Positions 50,876 through 64,000 of a stretch of 64,000 nucleotides of DNA are shown here, piece after piece. Each line of letters opens with the position of its first letter. Positions within the stretch are counted from its first letter, which is position 1. This DNA comes from Actinomadura chibensis NBRC 106107 (GTDB lineage Bacteria; Actinomycetota; Actinomycetes; Streptosporangiales; Streptosporangiaceae), in assembly GCF_001552135.1 (NCBI RefSeq), contig NZ_BCQP01000009.1:22954-86953 (forward strand), in the 5' to 3' direction. Position numbers and translations under genes: made by a program. The notes beneath the pieces were generated by a model. That model was not told the DNA's origin. It saw only the letters and a program-made list of their open reading frames with translations, and ran no database searches.

Positions 50876-52144
50876 TCAGCCGGGTTCCGGCTCCGCGCGC
50901 AGCGTCGCCGTGCGGAGCCCGGTGAGCGTGAGCGCCAGGGCCAGGGCGAGGACGGCGCTGACCGTCCCGAACAGGACGATCACCGCGCCCGGCGCGAGGT
51001 AGCGGCCGAGCGCGCCCGCGCCGAGCGACCCGACGGCGCCGCCGCCGGTCTCCTGCGCGGCCCACAGGGCGTTGACGCGGCCGAGGTGGGAGTCGGGCGT
51101 GTGCGACTGGATCAGCCCGTACCGCAGGATTTCCTCGACCGACTGGGCGAACCCGTAGGCGAACAGGATCGCGACGGCGAGCGCCGCGTGCCGGGCGAGG
51201 CCGAGGCAGGCGAGCAGCGCGAAGCCGGTGACGGACGCGGCGAGCAGCGCGCGGCCGGGCGCGCGGAACGTCCCGGCCCAGCCGCTCGTCAGGGACGCGA
51301 GCACCGCCCCGCACGCCGGGGCGGCGAACAGCAGCCCGACCGTGGTGGGGCCGCCGTCCAGGGCGCGGGCCGCGAACGCGGGCATCAGCACCGGGATGCC
51401 GCCCGCGACCATGAACAGCAGGCCGAGCAGCATGAGCGAGCCGACGACCCGGTGGGAGGCGACGAACCGGAACCCGTCCCCGATGGCGCGCAGCGGGTGC
51501 GCGGGCTCCTCGCCCGCGGTGTCCGGCCTGAGGACGGGGAGGCGGGTGAGCAGCCCGATCGTGCCGAGCGTCCCGGCCGCCGCGGCCGCGTAGTTCCAGC
51601 CGACGCCGAACGCGGACACGACGACGCCGCCGAGCGCGGGCGAGGCCATCGACCCGAGCCGGACGGTGAGCGCGTTCAGCGCCCCGGCCGCGACCAGCTT
51701 GTCCGGCGCGACGAGGGCGGGCGTCGCGGCCAGCAGCGCGGTGACGCTGACGCCGGTCGCGAGGCCGTCCCAGGCCGCGAGCACGTAGATCGCCGCGACC
51801 GACGGGGACGGCAGGAACGCGTTCAGCGCCAGCAGGACGAAGCCGACCCCGGCGGCGGTCCGGGCGCGCAGCATCAGCCGCCGCCGGTCGCGCCGGTCGG
51901 CGAGGACGCCGCCCCACAGGAACCCGGCGAGGAGCGCGAACCCCTCCGCCGCGGACACCGCGCCGACGTGCGCCGTCGACCCGGTCAGCGCGTACACCTG
52001 GACGGGGACGGCGACCGCGAGCATGCCGATCCCGAACACCGAGACGGTGCGGGCGACGAACACGTCGCGGAACGGCGCGCTGTCGCGCAGGGGCGTGATG
52101 TCCATCGTGAGCCGCCGGAGCAGCCGTCGGGGCGGTCGGGGCAT
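50876..52144 (-). CDS. EntS-like MFS siderophore exporter
   Basis: 422 aa, 12 predicted helices. The start [42 protein letters not shown] closely follows the enterobactin exporter Ent[17 protein letters not shown] is the conserved loop between helices 2 and 3, and [21 protein letters not shown] the later MFS loop. It should export the apo-siderophore. ATG 52144 has GAGGAGAA about 8 bases upstream. It is convergent with the first NRPS (1 base apart) and divergent from panD across an iron box. Confidence 0.88.
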   Translation of the reverse strand: MPRPPRRLLRRLTMDITPLRDSAPFRDVFVARTVSVFGIGMLAVAVPVQVYALTGSTAHVGAVSAAEGFALLAGFLWGGVLADRRDRRRLMLRARTAAGVGFVLLALNAFLPSPSVAAIYVLAAWDGLATGVSVTALLAATPALVAPDKLVAAGALNALTVRLGSMASPALGGVVVSAFGVGWNYAAAAAGTLGTIGLLTRLPVLRPDTAGEEPAHPLRAIGDGFRFVASHRVVGSLMLLGLLFMVAGGIPVLMPAFAARALDGGPTTVGLLFAAPACGAVLASLTSGWAGTFRAPGRALLAASVTGFALLACLGLARHAALAVAILFAYGFAQSVEEILRYGLIQSHTPDSHLGRVNALWAAQETGGGAVGSLGAGALGRYLAPGAVIVLFGTVSAVLALALALTLTGLRTATLRAEPEPG

Positions 52145-52174
52145 CGCGGGGTTCTCCTCAGCCGGGGGAGTAGC

Positions 52175-52193
52175 TAAGGTAAGCCTAGCCTTA
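52175..52193. promoter_or_regulatory. Iron box 3, divergent exporter/panD promoter
   Basis: TAAGGTAAGCCTAGCCTTA, flanked by C and G that extend the palindrome to 21 bp, lies 31 bp upstream of the exporter and 28 bp upstream of panD. One repressor dimer pair could control both directions. Confidence 0.85.
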
Positions 52194-52220
52194 GTTGGTC
52201 TTGAGGAAGAGGACGCACCG

Positions 52221-52628
52221 GTGCTGCGCTCGCTGATGAACGGAAAGATCCACCGTGCCACCGTCACGCAGGCGGACCTGCACTACGTGGGCTCCCTGAC
52301 GATCGACGCCGACCTCATGGAGGCGGCCGACATCGTGGAGGGCGAACAGGTCCACGTCGTGGACATCACGAACGGGGCCCGGCTCGTCACCTACGCCATC
52401 ACGGGGGAGGCGGGCAGCGGCGTCATCGGGATCAACGGCGCGGCGGCCCGCCTGGTCCAGCCGGGCGACCTCGTCATCATCATCACCTACGCGTCGGTGG
52501 CGGAGTCCGACCGCCACCGGCACGAGCCCCGCGTCGTCCACGTGGACGGGGCGAACCGGATCGTCGCGCTCGGCTCCGACCCGGCCGCGCCGGTCCCCGG
52601 CGCCCCCGCCCAGCTCACGGGGCGGTGA
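52221..52628 (+). CDS. panD: Aspartate 1-decarboxylase, siderophore-cluster copy
   Basis: 135 aa. Converts L-aspartate to beta-alanine; a self-cleaved pyruvoyl enzyme. The cleavage site Gly-Ser lies in [16 protein letters not shown], and [29 protein letters not shown] and [14 protein letters not shown] match mycobacterial PanD throughout. The start GTG 52221 gives the standard MLRSL opening. It lies behind an iron box and its stop overlaps the salicylate ligase start (GTGA). It therefore belongs to the siderophore pathway, not to a panBC operon. The last A domain in the window has a beta-alanine-like code, which gives a direct use for its product. Confidence 0.93.
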   Translation: MLRSLMNGKIHRATVTQADLHYVGSLTIDADLMEAADIVEGEQVHVVDITNGARLVTYAITGEAGSGVIGINGAAARLVQPGDLVIIITYASVAESDRHRHEPRVVHVDGANRIVALGSDPAAPVPGAPAQLTGR

Positions 52629-54208
52629 CCGGCGTGGACGGCGTCACCCCCTGGCCCGCCGACCTCGCCGCCCGCTACACGGCGGAGGGGTACTGGAGCG
52701 ACCGCGTCCTCGGCGGGTTGCTGCGCGGCGCGCCCGGCAAGACCGCCCTCGTCGCGGGCGACGACCGCCTCACCTACGCCGAGCTGTACGACCGCGCCGC
52801 CCGCACGGCCGCCGGGTTCCTCGGCCTCGGCATCGGCAAGGGCGACCGCGTCGTCGTGCAGCTCCCCAACACCACGGGGTTCGTGGTGGCGTTCCTCGCG
52901 CTCGTCCGCATCGGGGCGGCGCCCGTCCTCGCGCTGCCCGCGCACCGCGAGAGCGAGATCCGCTACCTGTGCGAGCTGGCCGAGGCCCGCGCCTACGTCT
53001 GCGCGGACCGCGACGGCGACTTCGACTACCGCGCCCTGGCCCGCACCCTCCCCGTCGAGCACGTCGTCGTGGACGGGGACGCCGAGGAGTTCGTCCCGCT
53101 CGCGAAGGTCGACGCCGACCCGGTCGAGACGGCGCCGCCCGCGCCGTCCGACGTCGGCGTGTTCCTGCTCTCCGGCGGGACGACCGGCCTGCCGAAGCTC
53201 ATCCCGCGCACGCACCGCGACTACGTCTACAACCTGGAGGCCAGCGCCGAGGTGTGCGGCTTCACGCCGTCGACCGTCTACCTGGTGGTGCTCCCGGCCG
53301 CGCACAACTTCGCGCTCGCCTGCCCCGGCATCCTCGGCGTGTTCGCCACGGGCGGGACGGTCGTGCTCGCCCCGTCCGGGTCCCCGGACGAGGCGTTCCC
53401 GCTCATCGAGCGCGAGCGCGCGACGGTCTGCGCGGTCGTCCCGCCGATCGCGCTCCTCTGGCTGGACGCGGTGGCCTGGCAGGACGAGGACATCTCGTCC
53501 CTCCGGCTCCTCCAGGTCGGCGGCGCGAAGTTCGCCGCCGAGCGCGCCGCCGAGGTCCCGGACGTCCTCGGCTGCCAGGTCCAGCAGGTCTTCGGCATGG
53601 CGGAGGGCCTGCTCAACTTCACCCGCCTGGACGACCCCCGCGACCTGATCGAGCGGACCCAGGGCCGCCCCCTCTCACCGGCCGACGAGATCCTGGTCGT
53701 GGACGCCGACGGCGCGCGGGTCGCGCCCGGCGAGGTCGGGGAGCTGCTCACCCGCGGCCCGTACACGCTCCGCGGCTACTACCGCGCGCCCGAGCACAAC
53801 GCCCGCTCGTTCACCCCGGACGGCTTCTACCGGACGGGCGACCTCGTCCGGCGGCTGCCGTCCGGCCACCTGATCGTCGAAGGGCGCGAGAAGGACCAGA
53901 TCAACCGGGGCGGCGACAAGATCTCGGCGGAGGAGCTGGAGAACCACCTGCTGGCGCACCCCGCGGTCCACGACGCGGCCGTGGTCGGCGTCCCCGACCC
54001 GATGATGGGGGAGCGCACCTGCGCGTTCCTCATCGTCCGGGACGGCGAGAAGGCCCCCGACCTCCGCGAGATCAAGGACTTCCTGCGGACGCGGGGCGTC
54101 GCCGCCTACAAGTTCCCCGACCGCCTCGAAACGGCCGACGCGTTCCCCCGCACGCCCGTGGGCAAGGTCAGCAAGAAGGCCCTGACCGCCCGGATTCATT
54201 CGGCCTGA
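52625..54208 (+). CDS. Salicylate-AMP ligase (MbtA/PchD type)
   Basis: 527 aa stand-alone adenylation enzyme that activates an aryl acid and loads the ArCP of the first NRPS. Core motifs: [39 protein letters not shown] and a catalytic Lys in GKVSKKAL. Specificity positions known from DhbE read as salicylate: [13 protein letters not shown] has Cys where 2,3-dihydroxybenzoate enzymes have Ser, and [14 protein letters not shown] has Leu where they have Val. This agrees with the salicylate synthase gene nearby. GTG 52625 overlaps the panD stop. Its 3' end overlaps the convergent MBL gene by 13 bp. Confidence 0.9.
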   Translation: MTGVDGVTPWPADLAARYTAEGYWSDRVLGGLLRGAPGKTALVAGDDRLTYAELYDRAARTAAGFLGLGIGKGDRVVVQLPNTTGFVVAFLALVRIGAAPVLALPAHRESEIRYLCELAEARAYVCADRDGDFDYRALARTLPVEHVVVDGDAEEFVPLAKVDADPVETAPPAPSDVGVFLLSGGTTGLPKLIPRTHRDYVYNLEASAEVCGFTPSTVYLVVLPAAHNFALACPGILGVFATGGTVVLAPSGSPDEAFPLIERERATVCAVVPPIALLWLDAVAWQDEDISSLRLLQVGGAKFAAERAAEVPDVLGCQVQQVFGMAEGLLNFTRLDDPRDLIERTQGRPLSPADEILVVDADGARVAPGEVGELLTRGPYTLRGYYRAPEHNARSFTPDGFYRTGDLVRRLPSGHLIVEGREKDQINRGGDKISAEELENHLLAHPAVHDAAVVGVPDPMMGERTCAFLIVRDGEKAPDLREIKDFLRTRGVAAYKFPDRLETADAFPRTPVGKVSKKALTARIHSA

Positions 54209-55104
54209 TGGGGATGTGAATGTTCGGCGCAGAGGCAGGCGACCGCGTTCTCTATCCATTCCCGGCCGGTCCAGTCCGGGTGCAGTTCGAGCATGAGGGC
54301 CTTCACCTCCTGCGCGGTCGTCTCCTCGCTGACCGCCGAGTCGCGCCTTTTCCAGGTCTCGTCGCGTAGCAGGCGGAGATAGTCGCGGACGTCGCGCAGC
54401 AGGCCCGCGCCGCCGATGTCGCCGTGGCCGGGGACGACGGTCCCCGGCGGATCGACGGCCAGGCGCTCCAGCACCGCGAGCCACCGCAGTCCGGACACGT
54501 CGGTGTCGTGCGGCGGGAACCACGGGAAGATCGCGAACTGCCCGGTCTCGACGAGGTCGCCGGTGAACAGGACGTCCGCGTCCGGCACCCGGACCACCTG
54601 GTCGCCGCGGCTGTGCGCCCGCCCCGTCGCCCGCAGTTCCACGACCCGGCCGCCGAGGTCCAGGTCGTGGGAGTCGTCGTAGACGACGTCCGGGCGGGGG
54701 AGTTCGACGCCCTCCAGATGGCGCGCGACCTCCTCGCTCAGCCCCTTGAACATCTCGATGTATCCGGGGCCCTTCGTCGTGAGGTCGTCGGCTTGGGCGC
54801 GGTTGACCAGGAACGTCGCCTCGCCGGAGAACGTCCCGGCGCCGAGCGCGTGCTCCGGGTGGAAATGGGTCGTGGTCAGGTAGAGCCTGCGTCCGCGCGC
54901 GTACTCGGCGGCGAATTCGAGCACGGTCTCCGCGTTCCGCGGGCCGAGGCCCGTGTCGACGACGAGGACGGAATGCGTCCCGCCGATCACCCCGATGTTC
55001 GGCACGAGCTGCACCCCGCGATTCGGGACGGCCACCAGGTCGCGTCCGAGTTCCCGGACGCCGGTGATCTGCACGGCGGGATCGGCTCCGGAATGCACGG
55101 GCAT
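54196..55104 (-). CDS. MBL-fold metallo-hydrolase
   Basis: 302 aa metallo-beta-lactamase-fold hydrolase. The HxHxDH motif reads HFHPEH, with Glu in place of the Asp. Further ligands are His in GRAHSRGD, Asp in LFTGDLVE and His in VVPGHGD. The last 60 residues form a helical tail. Closest in feel to SoxH/quinoprotein-relay or lactonase-like members; the reaction is unknown. It is divergent from a LysR gene across a perfect inverted repeat, so the two probably form a unit of their own inserted between siderophore genes. ATG 55104. Confidence 0.82.
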   Translation of the reverse strand: MPVHSGADPAVQITGVRELGRDLVAVPNRGVQLVPNIGVIGGTHSVLVVDTGLGPRNAETVLEFAAEYARGRRLYLTTTHFHPEHALGAGTFSGEATFLVNRAQADDLTTKGPGYIEMFKGLSEEVARHLEGVELPRPDVVYDDSHDLDLGGRVVELRATGRAHSRGDQVVRVPDADVLFTGDLVETGQFAIFPWFPPHDTDVSGLRWLAVLERLAVDPPGTVVPGHGDIGGAGLLRDVRDYLRLLRDETWKRRDSAVSEETTAQEVKALMLELHPDWTGREWIENAVACLCAEHSHPHQAE

Positions 55105-55187
55105 GGTCGCTCCTCGAAATCAGTCGTCGGTGGAATCCCAGTTCAGCGCGCGGCGCGTGCGGGCGTCCAAGTCCGATCCCGTGGCCC

Positions 55188-55206
55188 CGATACCCGTCCG
55201 GTATCG
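55188..55206. promoter_or_regulatory. Inverted repeat, presumed LysR operator
   Basis: CGATACC (55188-55194) and GGTATCG (55200-55206) are perfect 7-bp inverted arms around CGTCC. The repeat lies 10 bp before the LysR start and 84 bp from the divergent MBL gene, the classic location for a LysR recognition site. Confidence 0.65.
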
Positions 55207-55215
55207 TCGCCGGTG

Positions 55216-56073
55216 ATGGAGCTGCGAGAACTCCGCTATTTCGTGGCGGTCGCCGAGGAGCTGCACTTCGGCCGGGCCGCGGCGCGCCTGCACATGACGC
55301 AGCCTCCGCTGAGCCGGGCCGTCAGGCGGCTGGAGGCCGACCTCGGACACCCGCTGCTGAGCCGGTCGCCCACGGGCGTGGCGCTCACCCCCGCCGGGGC
55401 CGCGCTCTACGACGAGGCGCGCACGCTGCTCGCGCAGGCCGACCACGCGCGGGCGCGGGTGGCCGCCGCGGGCGGCGCCGCCGCGCTGGCCGTCGGCACG
55501 CTCGGCGACAGCGCGGAGCGGGTCGGCGCCGGGCTCGCCGCCGCCTACCGGGAGCGGCACCCGGAGGTGCGCGTCCGGGTCCGGGAGGCCGACTTCACCG
55601 ACCCGTCCGCGGGCCTGCGGGCGGGCCTCGTGGACGTCGCCCTCACGCGCCTGCCGTTCGACGACGCGGGCCTCGCCGTCCGCGTGCTCCGCACCGACCC
55701 GGTCGGCGTGGTGCTCCGCGCCGACGACCCGCTGGCCGGACGCCCCCGGCTGCGCTCGGCCGACCTCGCCGACCGCCGCTGGTTCCGGCTGCCGGACGGC
55801 GTCGACCCGCGCTGGCGGGCGTACTGGAGCGGGCCCGCCGGAAGCGACGGGCCCGTCGTCCGGACGGTCCACGAGTGCCTCCAGGCCGTCCTGTGGAACG
55901 GGAGCGTCGGCCTGGCCCCGCTCGACCTCGACCTCCCCGACGGCCTCACCTCGGTCGCCCTGGCGGACATGCCGCCGAGCCGTCTCGTCGCCGCCTGGCC
56001 CGCCGCCGGCGCGAACCCCCTCGTCCGCTCGTTCGCGCGGATCGCGGCGGACGTCTACCGCGCCGCCGCCTAG
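55216..56073 (+). CDS. LysR-family transcriptional regulator
   Basis: 285 aa. The winged helix (1-60) reads MELRELRYFVAVAEELHFGRAAARLHMTQPPLSRAVRRLE, the best-conserved form of the family. The effector domain follows from about residue 90 (ALAVGTLGDSAERVGAGLAAAYRERHPEVRVRV). Expected to control the divergent MBL-fold hydrolase through the repeat at 55188-55206. There is no iron box, so it does not look like part of the siderophore regulon. Confidence 0.9.
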   Translation: MELRELRYFVAVAEELHFGRAAARLHMTQPPLSRAVRRLEADLGHPLLSRSPTGVALTPAGAALYDEARTLLAQADHARARVAAAGGAAALAVGTLGDSAERVGAGLAAAYRERHPEVRVRVREADFTDPSAGLRAGLVDVALTRLPFDDAGLAVRVLRTDPVGVVLRADDPLAGRPRLRSADLADRRWFRLPDGVDPRWRAYWSGPAGSDGPVVRTVHECLQAVLWNGSVGLAPLDLDLPDGLTSVALADMPPSRLVAAWPAAGANPLVRSFARIAADVYRAAA

Positions 56074-56083
56074 CCCGGCGGGC

Positions 56084-56860
56084 TCACCCGGGCTGGCAGC
56101 GCGGGCACCAGACCGTGCGGCGGCCGGAGAGGCGGCGGCTCGCCAGGTGCGCGCCGCAGCGCGGGCAGACCGGGTCGGGGTCGTCGCGGGCGCCGGTGAG
56201 CCAGGCGGCGCGCGGCGGGACGCGCCCGGCCTCGACCGACGCGCGCAGCACCCGGCGCATCGCCCGGTGCAGGGCGGTGAGCTCGGACGCGTCCAGGCTC
56301 CCGGCGGCGCGCAGCGGGTTGATCCGGGCGCGCCAGCAGATCTCGTCGGCGAGCAGGTTGCCGAGGCCCGCGATCACCGACTGGTCCGCCAGCGTCGTCT
56401 TCAGCCGTCCCCGGGGTCCGGACAGGAGTTCGGCGAGCCGGTCGCGGGAGACGTCGAGCGCGTCCGGGCCGAGGTCGCCGAGCACGCGCGGCGCGGCGGC
56501 GGCGTCGGCGGCGAGGTGGATCCCCATCAGCTTGCGCATGTCGCGGTAGCGCAGCTCGCCGTCGCGGAGCCGCCACACGACGCGGACGAACCGGTCCCGC
56601 GGCTCGTCCGCCGGATGCCAGGACAGCGAGCCGGTCATGCCGAAGTGGATCAGCACGACCGGTCCCTCGGCCGGGGCGATCAGCCACTTCCCGCGCCGCC
56701 GCGCCGCCTCGAACCGGTGGCCGCGCAGCGCGGCGCGGAGCCGCCGGGCGGTGACGCCGCGCAGGACGCCCGCGTCGTAGACGGACACGGACTCGATCGG
56801 CTCGCCGGTGTGCTCCTCCAGCACCCGCCGGAACCCTTCGACGTCGGGTAGTTCGGGCAT
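56084..56860 (-). CDS. Fpg/Nei-family DNA glycosylase
   Basis: 258 aa base-excision repair enzyme. After the initiator Met the N-terminal PELPDV provides the catalytic Pro and Glu. RRRGKWLI carries the conserved beta-hairpin Lys. The H2TH region includes LADQSVIAGLGNLLADEICWRARINP. The C-terminal zinc finger has four cysteines, CPRC and CPRC, around GRRTVWC. Expected to excise oxidised bases (8-oxoguanine or pyrimidine products) and nick the strand. Convergent with the LysR gene by 10 bp. Sitting inside an iron-regulated cluster may be coincidence, though iron-driven oxidative damage is its substrate source. Confidence 0.9.
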   Translation of the reverse strand: MPELPDVEGFRRVLEEHTGEPIESVSVYDAGVLRGVTARRLRAALRGHRFEAARRRGKWLIAPAEGPVVLIHFGMTGSLSWHPADEPRDRFVRVVWRLRDGELRYRDMRKLMGIHLAADAAAAPRVLGDLGPDALDVSRDRLAELLSGPRGRLKTTLADQSVIAGLGNLLADEICWRARINPLRAAGSLDASELTALHRAMRRVLRASVEAGRVPPRAAWLTGARDDPDPVCPRCGAHLASRRLSGRRTVWCPRCQPG

Positions 56861-56894
56861 GCGCCCCTCTTACCCGCCGCGCCGCCGTGCAAGG

Positions 56895-58205
56895 TCAGCG
56901 GAGCGGGACGACGTGCGGCGCGATGCTGGAGAGCTTCTCGCAGGTCTCCTCGAACTCCCGGTCGGGCGTGGACGCGCCGACGATCCCGGCCCCGGCGCGC
57001 AGCCAGGCGCGGCCGTCCTCGTTGTAGAGGGCGCGCAGGACGAGCGCCGAGTCGAGCGACCCGTCGTGCGAGACGGCGACGACCGCGCCCGAGTAGAGGC
57101 CCCGGCGCTCCTCCAGGCGGGTGATCGCCTCGATCGCCTCGGGCTTCGGGATGCCGGACGCGGTGACGCCGGGGAACAGCGCGTCCAGGGCGTCCCAGGA
57201 CGTGCGGCCGGGCGCGAGGACGCCGCCGACGCTGGAGCCGAGGTGCTGGACGCTGCCCCGCTCCTTCACCGTCATGAACCCCGTGACCTGGACCGATCCC
57301 GGCTCGCACACCCGGTTCAGCTCGTCCTGGGAGGTGCGGACCGACACCGCGTGCTCGTAGATCTCCTTCGGGTCGGTCTCCAGGTCCCGCCGGGTGCGGG
57401 CGTCGGCGGCGGCGCCCGCGCCGAACGCGCGGGTCCCGGCGAGCGGCTGGGTCATGACGCGTCCGGCGGCGTCCACGCCGGCGAGCACCTCGGGGCTGAA
57501 CCCGGTCGCCTGGAACCCGCCGAGGTCGAGCAGGAACGAGCGGGCCGGGGTGTTCGCGCGGCGGCCCCGGACGAACGTCGACACGACGTCGACGGGGTAC
57601 GGGACGTCGACCCGCCGCGACACGATGACCTTCTGGTAGCGGCCCGCGCCGATCTCGGCGACCGCGTCCGCGACGAGGGCGCGGTAGGCGTCGCCGCCGG
57701 TCCGGACGCCGACCGGCGAGGCCGCGCCGACGAACGGCGCGGCGGGTTCGCGGAGCAGCTTGGCGACCTGCTCGGCCTCGGCGGCGTCGACGCCGGTGAC
57801 GCGGGCGCGCCCGGCCTCGACCGTGACCTCGGTGCGCGGGACGAGCAGGTGCGCGAGCCGCCCGCGCGGCTCCGGCGCGGCGAACTCGAAGGCGATCCAG
57901 CCGTAGGCGTTCCAGGCGGGCAGCGGGGCGGCGGCGAACGTGTCGCGGAGGGCGTCGGCGGGGCGTCCGGTCCAGGCGCGGGCGGCGGGCGCGCGGCCCG
58001 GCCAGCGGGCGTGGACGCGATCGGCGTCGAGGACGACCTCGCCGAGCAGGCCGCCCGCGAACGTCCACGAGCCGGGGCGCTCGTAGACGACGTAGTCGTC
58101 GAACAGCCCCGAGGCGGCGAGCCGGGCGGTCAGCGCGAGGGGTTCCGATTCGTGTTCGACGAGCCGGGCGGCGGGTTTCGCATCAGTGCTCAGACCGGAG
58201 GACAA
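56895..58205 (-). CDS. mbtI: Salicylate synthase (MbtI/Irp9 type)
   Basis: 436 aa chorismate-utilising enzyme that converts chorismate through isochorismate to salicylate plus pyruvate. AGRYQKVIVSRRVDV has the general-base Lys. MTQPLAGTRAFG, DPKEIYEHAVSV and SVQHLGSSVGG come next. GIPKPEAIEAI and GLYSGAVVAVS with RAGAGIVG close the MST fold; the final EFEETCEKLSSIAP is nearly the mycobacterial MbtI ending. It supplies the starter for the ligase at 52625. The start is TTG 58205 (AAAGGA upstream); ATG 58216 is out of frame. It is divergent from the second NRPS behind two iron boxes. Confidence 0.93.
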   Translation of the reverse strand: MSSGLSTDAKPAARLVEHESEPLALTARLAASGLFDDYVVYERPGSWTFAGGLLGEVVLDADRVHARWPGRAPAARAWTGRPADALRDTFAAAPLPAWNAYGWIAFEFAAPEPRGRLAHLLVPRTEVTVEAGRARVTGVDAAEAEQVAKLLREPAAPFVGAASPVGVRTGGDAYRALVADAVAEIGAGRYQKVIVSRRVDVPYPVDVVSTFVRGRRANTPARSFLLDLGGFQATGFSPEVLAGVDAAGRVMTQPLAGTRAFGAGAAADARTRRDLETDPKEIYEHAVSVRTSQDELNRVCEPGSVQVTGFMTVKERGSVQHLGSSVGGVLAPGRTSWDALDALFPGVTASGIPKPEAIEAITRLEERRGLYSGAVVAVSHDGSLDSALVLRALYNEDGRAWLRAGAGIVGASTPDREFEETCEKLSSIAPHVVPLR

Positions 58206-58243
58206 GGCGTCGACATCCTTTCGCGGGCCGGGGGATCCCGAAC

Positions 58244-58262
58244 TTAGGTAAGGCTAACCTTG
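58244..58262. promoter_or_regulatory. Iron box 4
   Basis: TTAGGTAAGGCTAACCTTG, 17 of 19 positions of the iron-box consensus, 39 bp upstream of the salicylate synthase. One of two in the same divergent promoter. Confidence 0.88.
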
Positions 58263-58272
58263 TGCGATTTTC

Positions 58273-58291
58273 GTAGGCAAGGCTAACCTAA
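58273..58291. promoter_or_regulatory. Iron box 5
   Basis: GTAGGCAAGGCTAACCTAA, 16 of 19 positions of the consensus, ending 6 bp before the second NRPS start. The centre-to-centre distance to iron box 4 is 29 bp. Each box lies nearest one of the two divergent genes. Confidence 0.85.
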
Positions 58292-58297
58292 CCCGCG

Positions 58298-64000
<5,703 letters not shown>

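Noticed and set aside
52221..52628. PanD as the housekeeping gene for pantothenate
   Set aside because: No panB or panC nearby, an iron box in front, and stop-start overlap with the salicylate ligase all tie it to the siderophore pathway. A housekeeping copy may exist elsewhere.
52625..54208. 2,3-dihydroxybenzoate-AMP ligase
   Set aside because: The Cys and Leu at the two specificity positions and the MbtI-type synthase in the cluster favour salicylate; no DHB dehydrogenase or isochorismatase gene is present.

Overview
The window is about 72-75% GC by eye, uses many GTG/TTG starts and tightly overlapping stop-start pairs, and carries typical actinomycete families: a FolP2 paralogue, a mycobactin-type salicylate synthase, IdeR/DmdR-type iron boxes and L,D-transpeptidase lipoproteins. 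It looks like the chromosome of a filamentous actinobacterium; Thermomonosporaceae/Actinomadura is a guess, not something the sequence proves. No transposase, integrase, CRISPR array or rRNA was seen.

0-21.8 kb is mostly housekeeping and envelope genes: the edge of a probable GDP-mannose dehydratase, FolP2, a CGNR zinc-finger protein, a Na+/H+ antiporter, three tRNA genes (Trp, Ala, Ser; the first two atypical), a PLP aminotransferase divergent from a LysR regulator, a membrane protein, two tandem L,D-transpeptidase lipoproteins, a GT4 glycosyltransferase, a DinB-like protein, and a two-component system divergent from a lipoprotein/adaptor/MacB-type ABC operon with OmpR-like repeats between them. 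An ECF-like sigma factor with a membrane partner follows. Then comes DNA polymerase IV, whose start codon lies inside a perfect LexA (SOS) box.

21.8-40.7 kb is a catabolic island. A homoprotocatechuate meta-cleavage operon (ring-cleavage dioxygenase, semialdehyde dehydrogenase, DapA-type aldolase, and a fusion of a fumarylacetoacetate-hydrolase domain with an RraA-type aldolase) diverges from a hydrolase and a GntR/FCD regulator. Next are an SDR, an O-methyltransferase, two odd aldo/keto reductases, an amidohydrolase, an HSL-type esterase, a branched-chain-amino-acid-type ABC importer with a fused permease-ATPase subunit, and a zinc alcohol dehydrogenase. Four 12-bp sites, each matching ATCGTATACGAT at 10 of 12 positions, sit in the three divergent promoter regions. 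This suggests that one GntR protein controls the whole block.

40.7-44.4 kb holds a STAS protein and a TetR-controlled ABC exporter. 44.5-64.0 kb is a siderophore cluster with five iron boxes: FepD/FepG/FepC-type uptake, an NRPS of ArCP-Cy-A-PCP layout (MbtB-like), an EntS-type exporter, a dedicated aspartate 1-decarboxylase (PanD), a salicylate-AMP ligase, a salicylate synthase, and the first 1,901 codons of a second NRPS (C-A-PCP-C-A...). Hand-read specificity codes give a Cys-like residue for the cyclising module, an exact glycine code, and a beta-alanine-like code for the last A domain. PanD would supply that beta-alanine. The inferred chain is salicylate, then a thiazoline or oxazoline, then Gly, then beta-Ala, continuing past the window. 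An unrelated MBL-fold hydrolase/LysR pair and an Fpg-type glycosylase sit inside this region.
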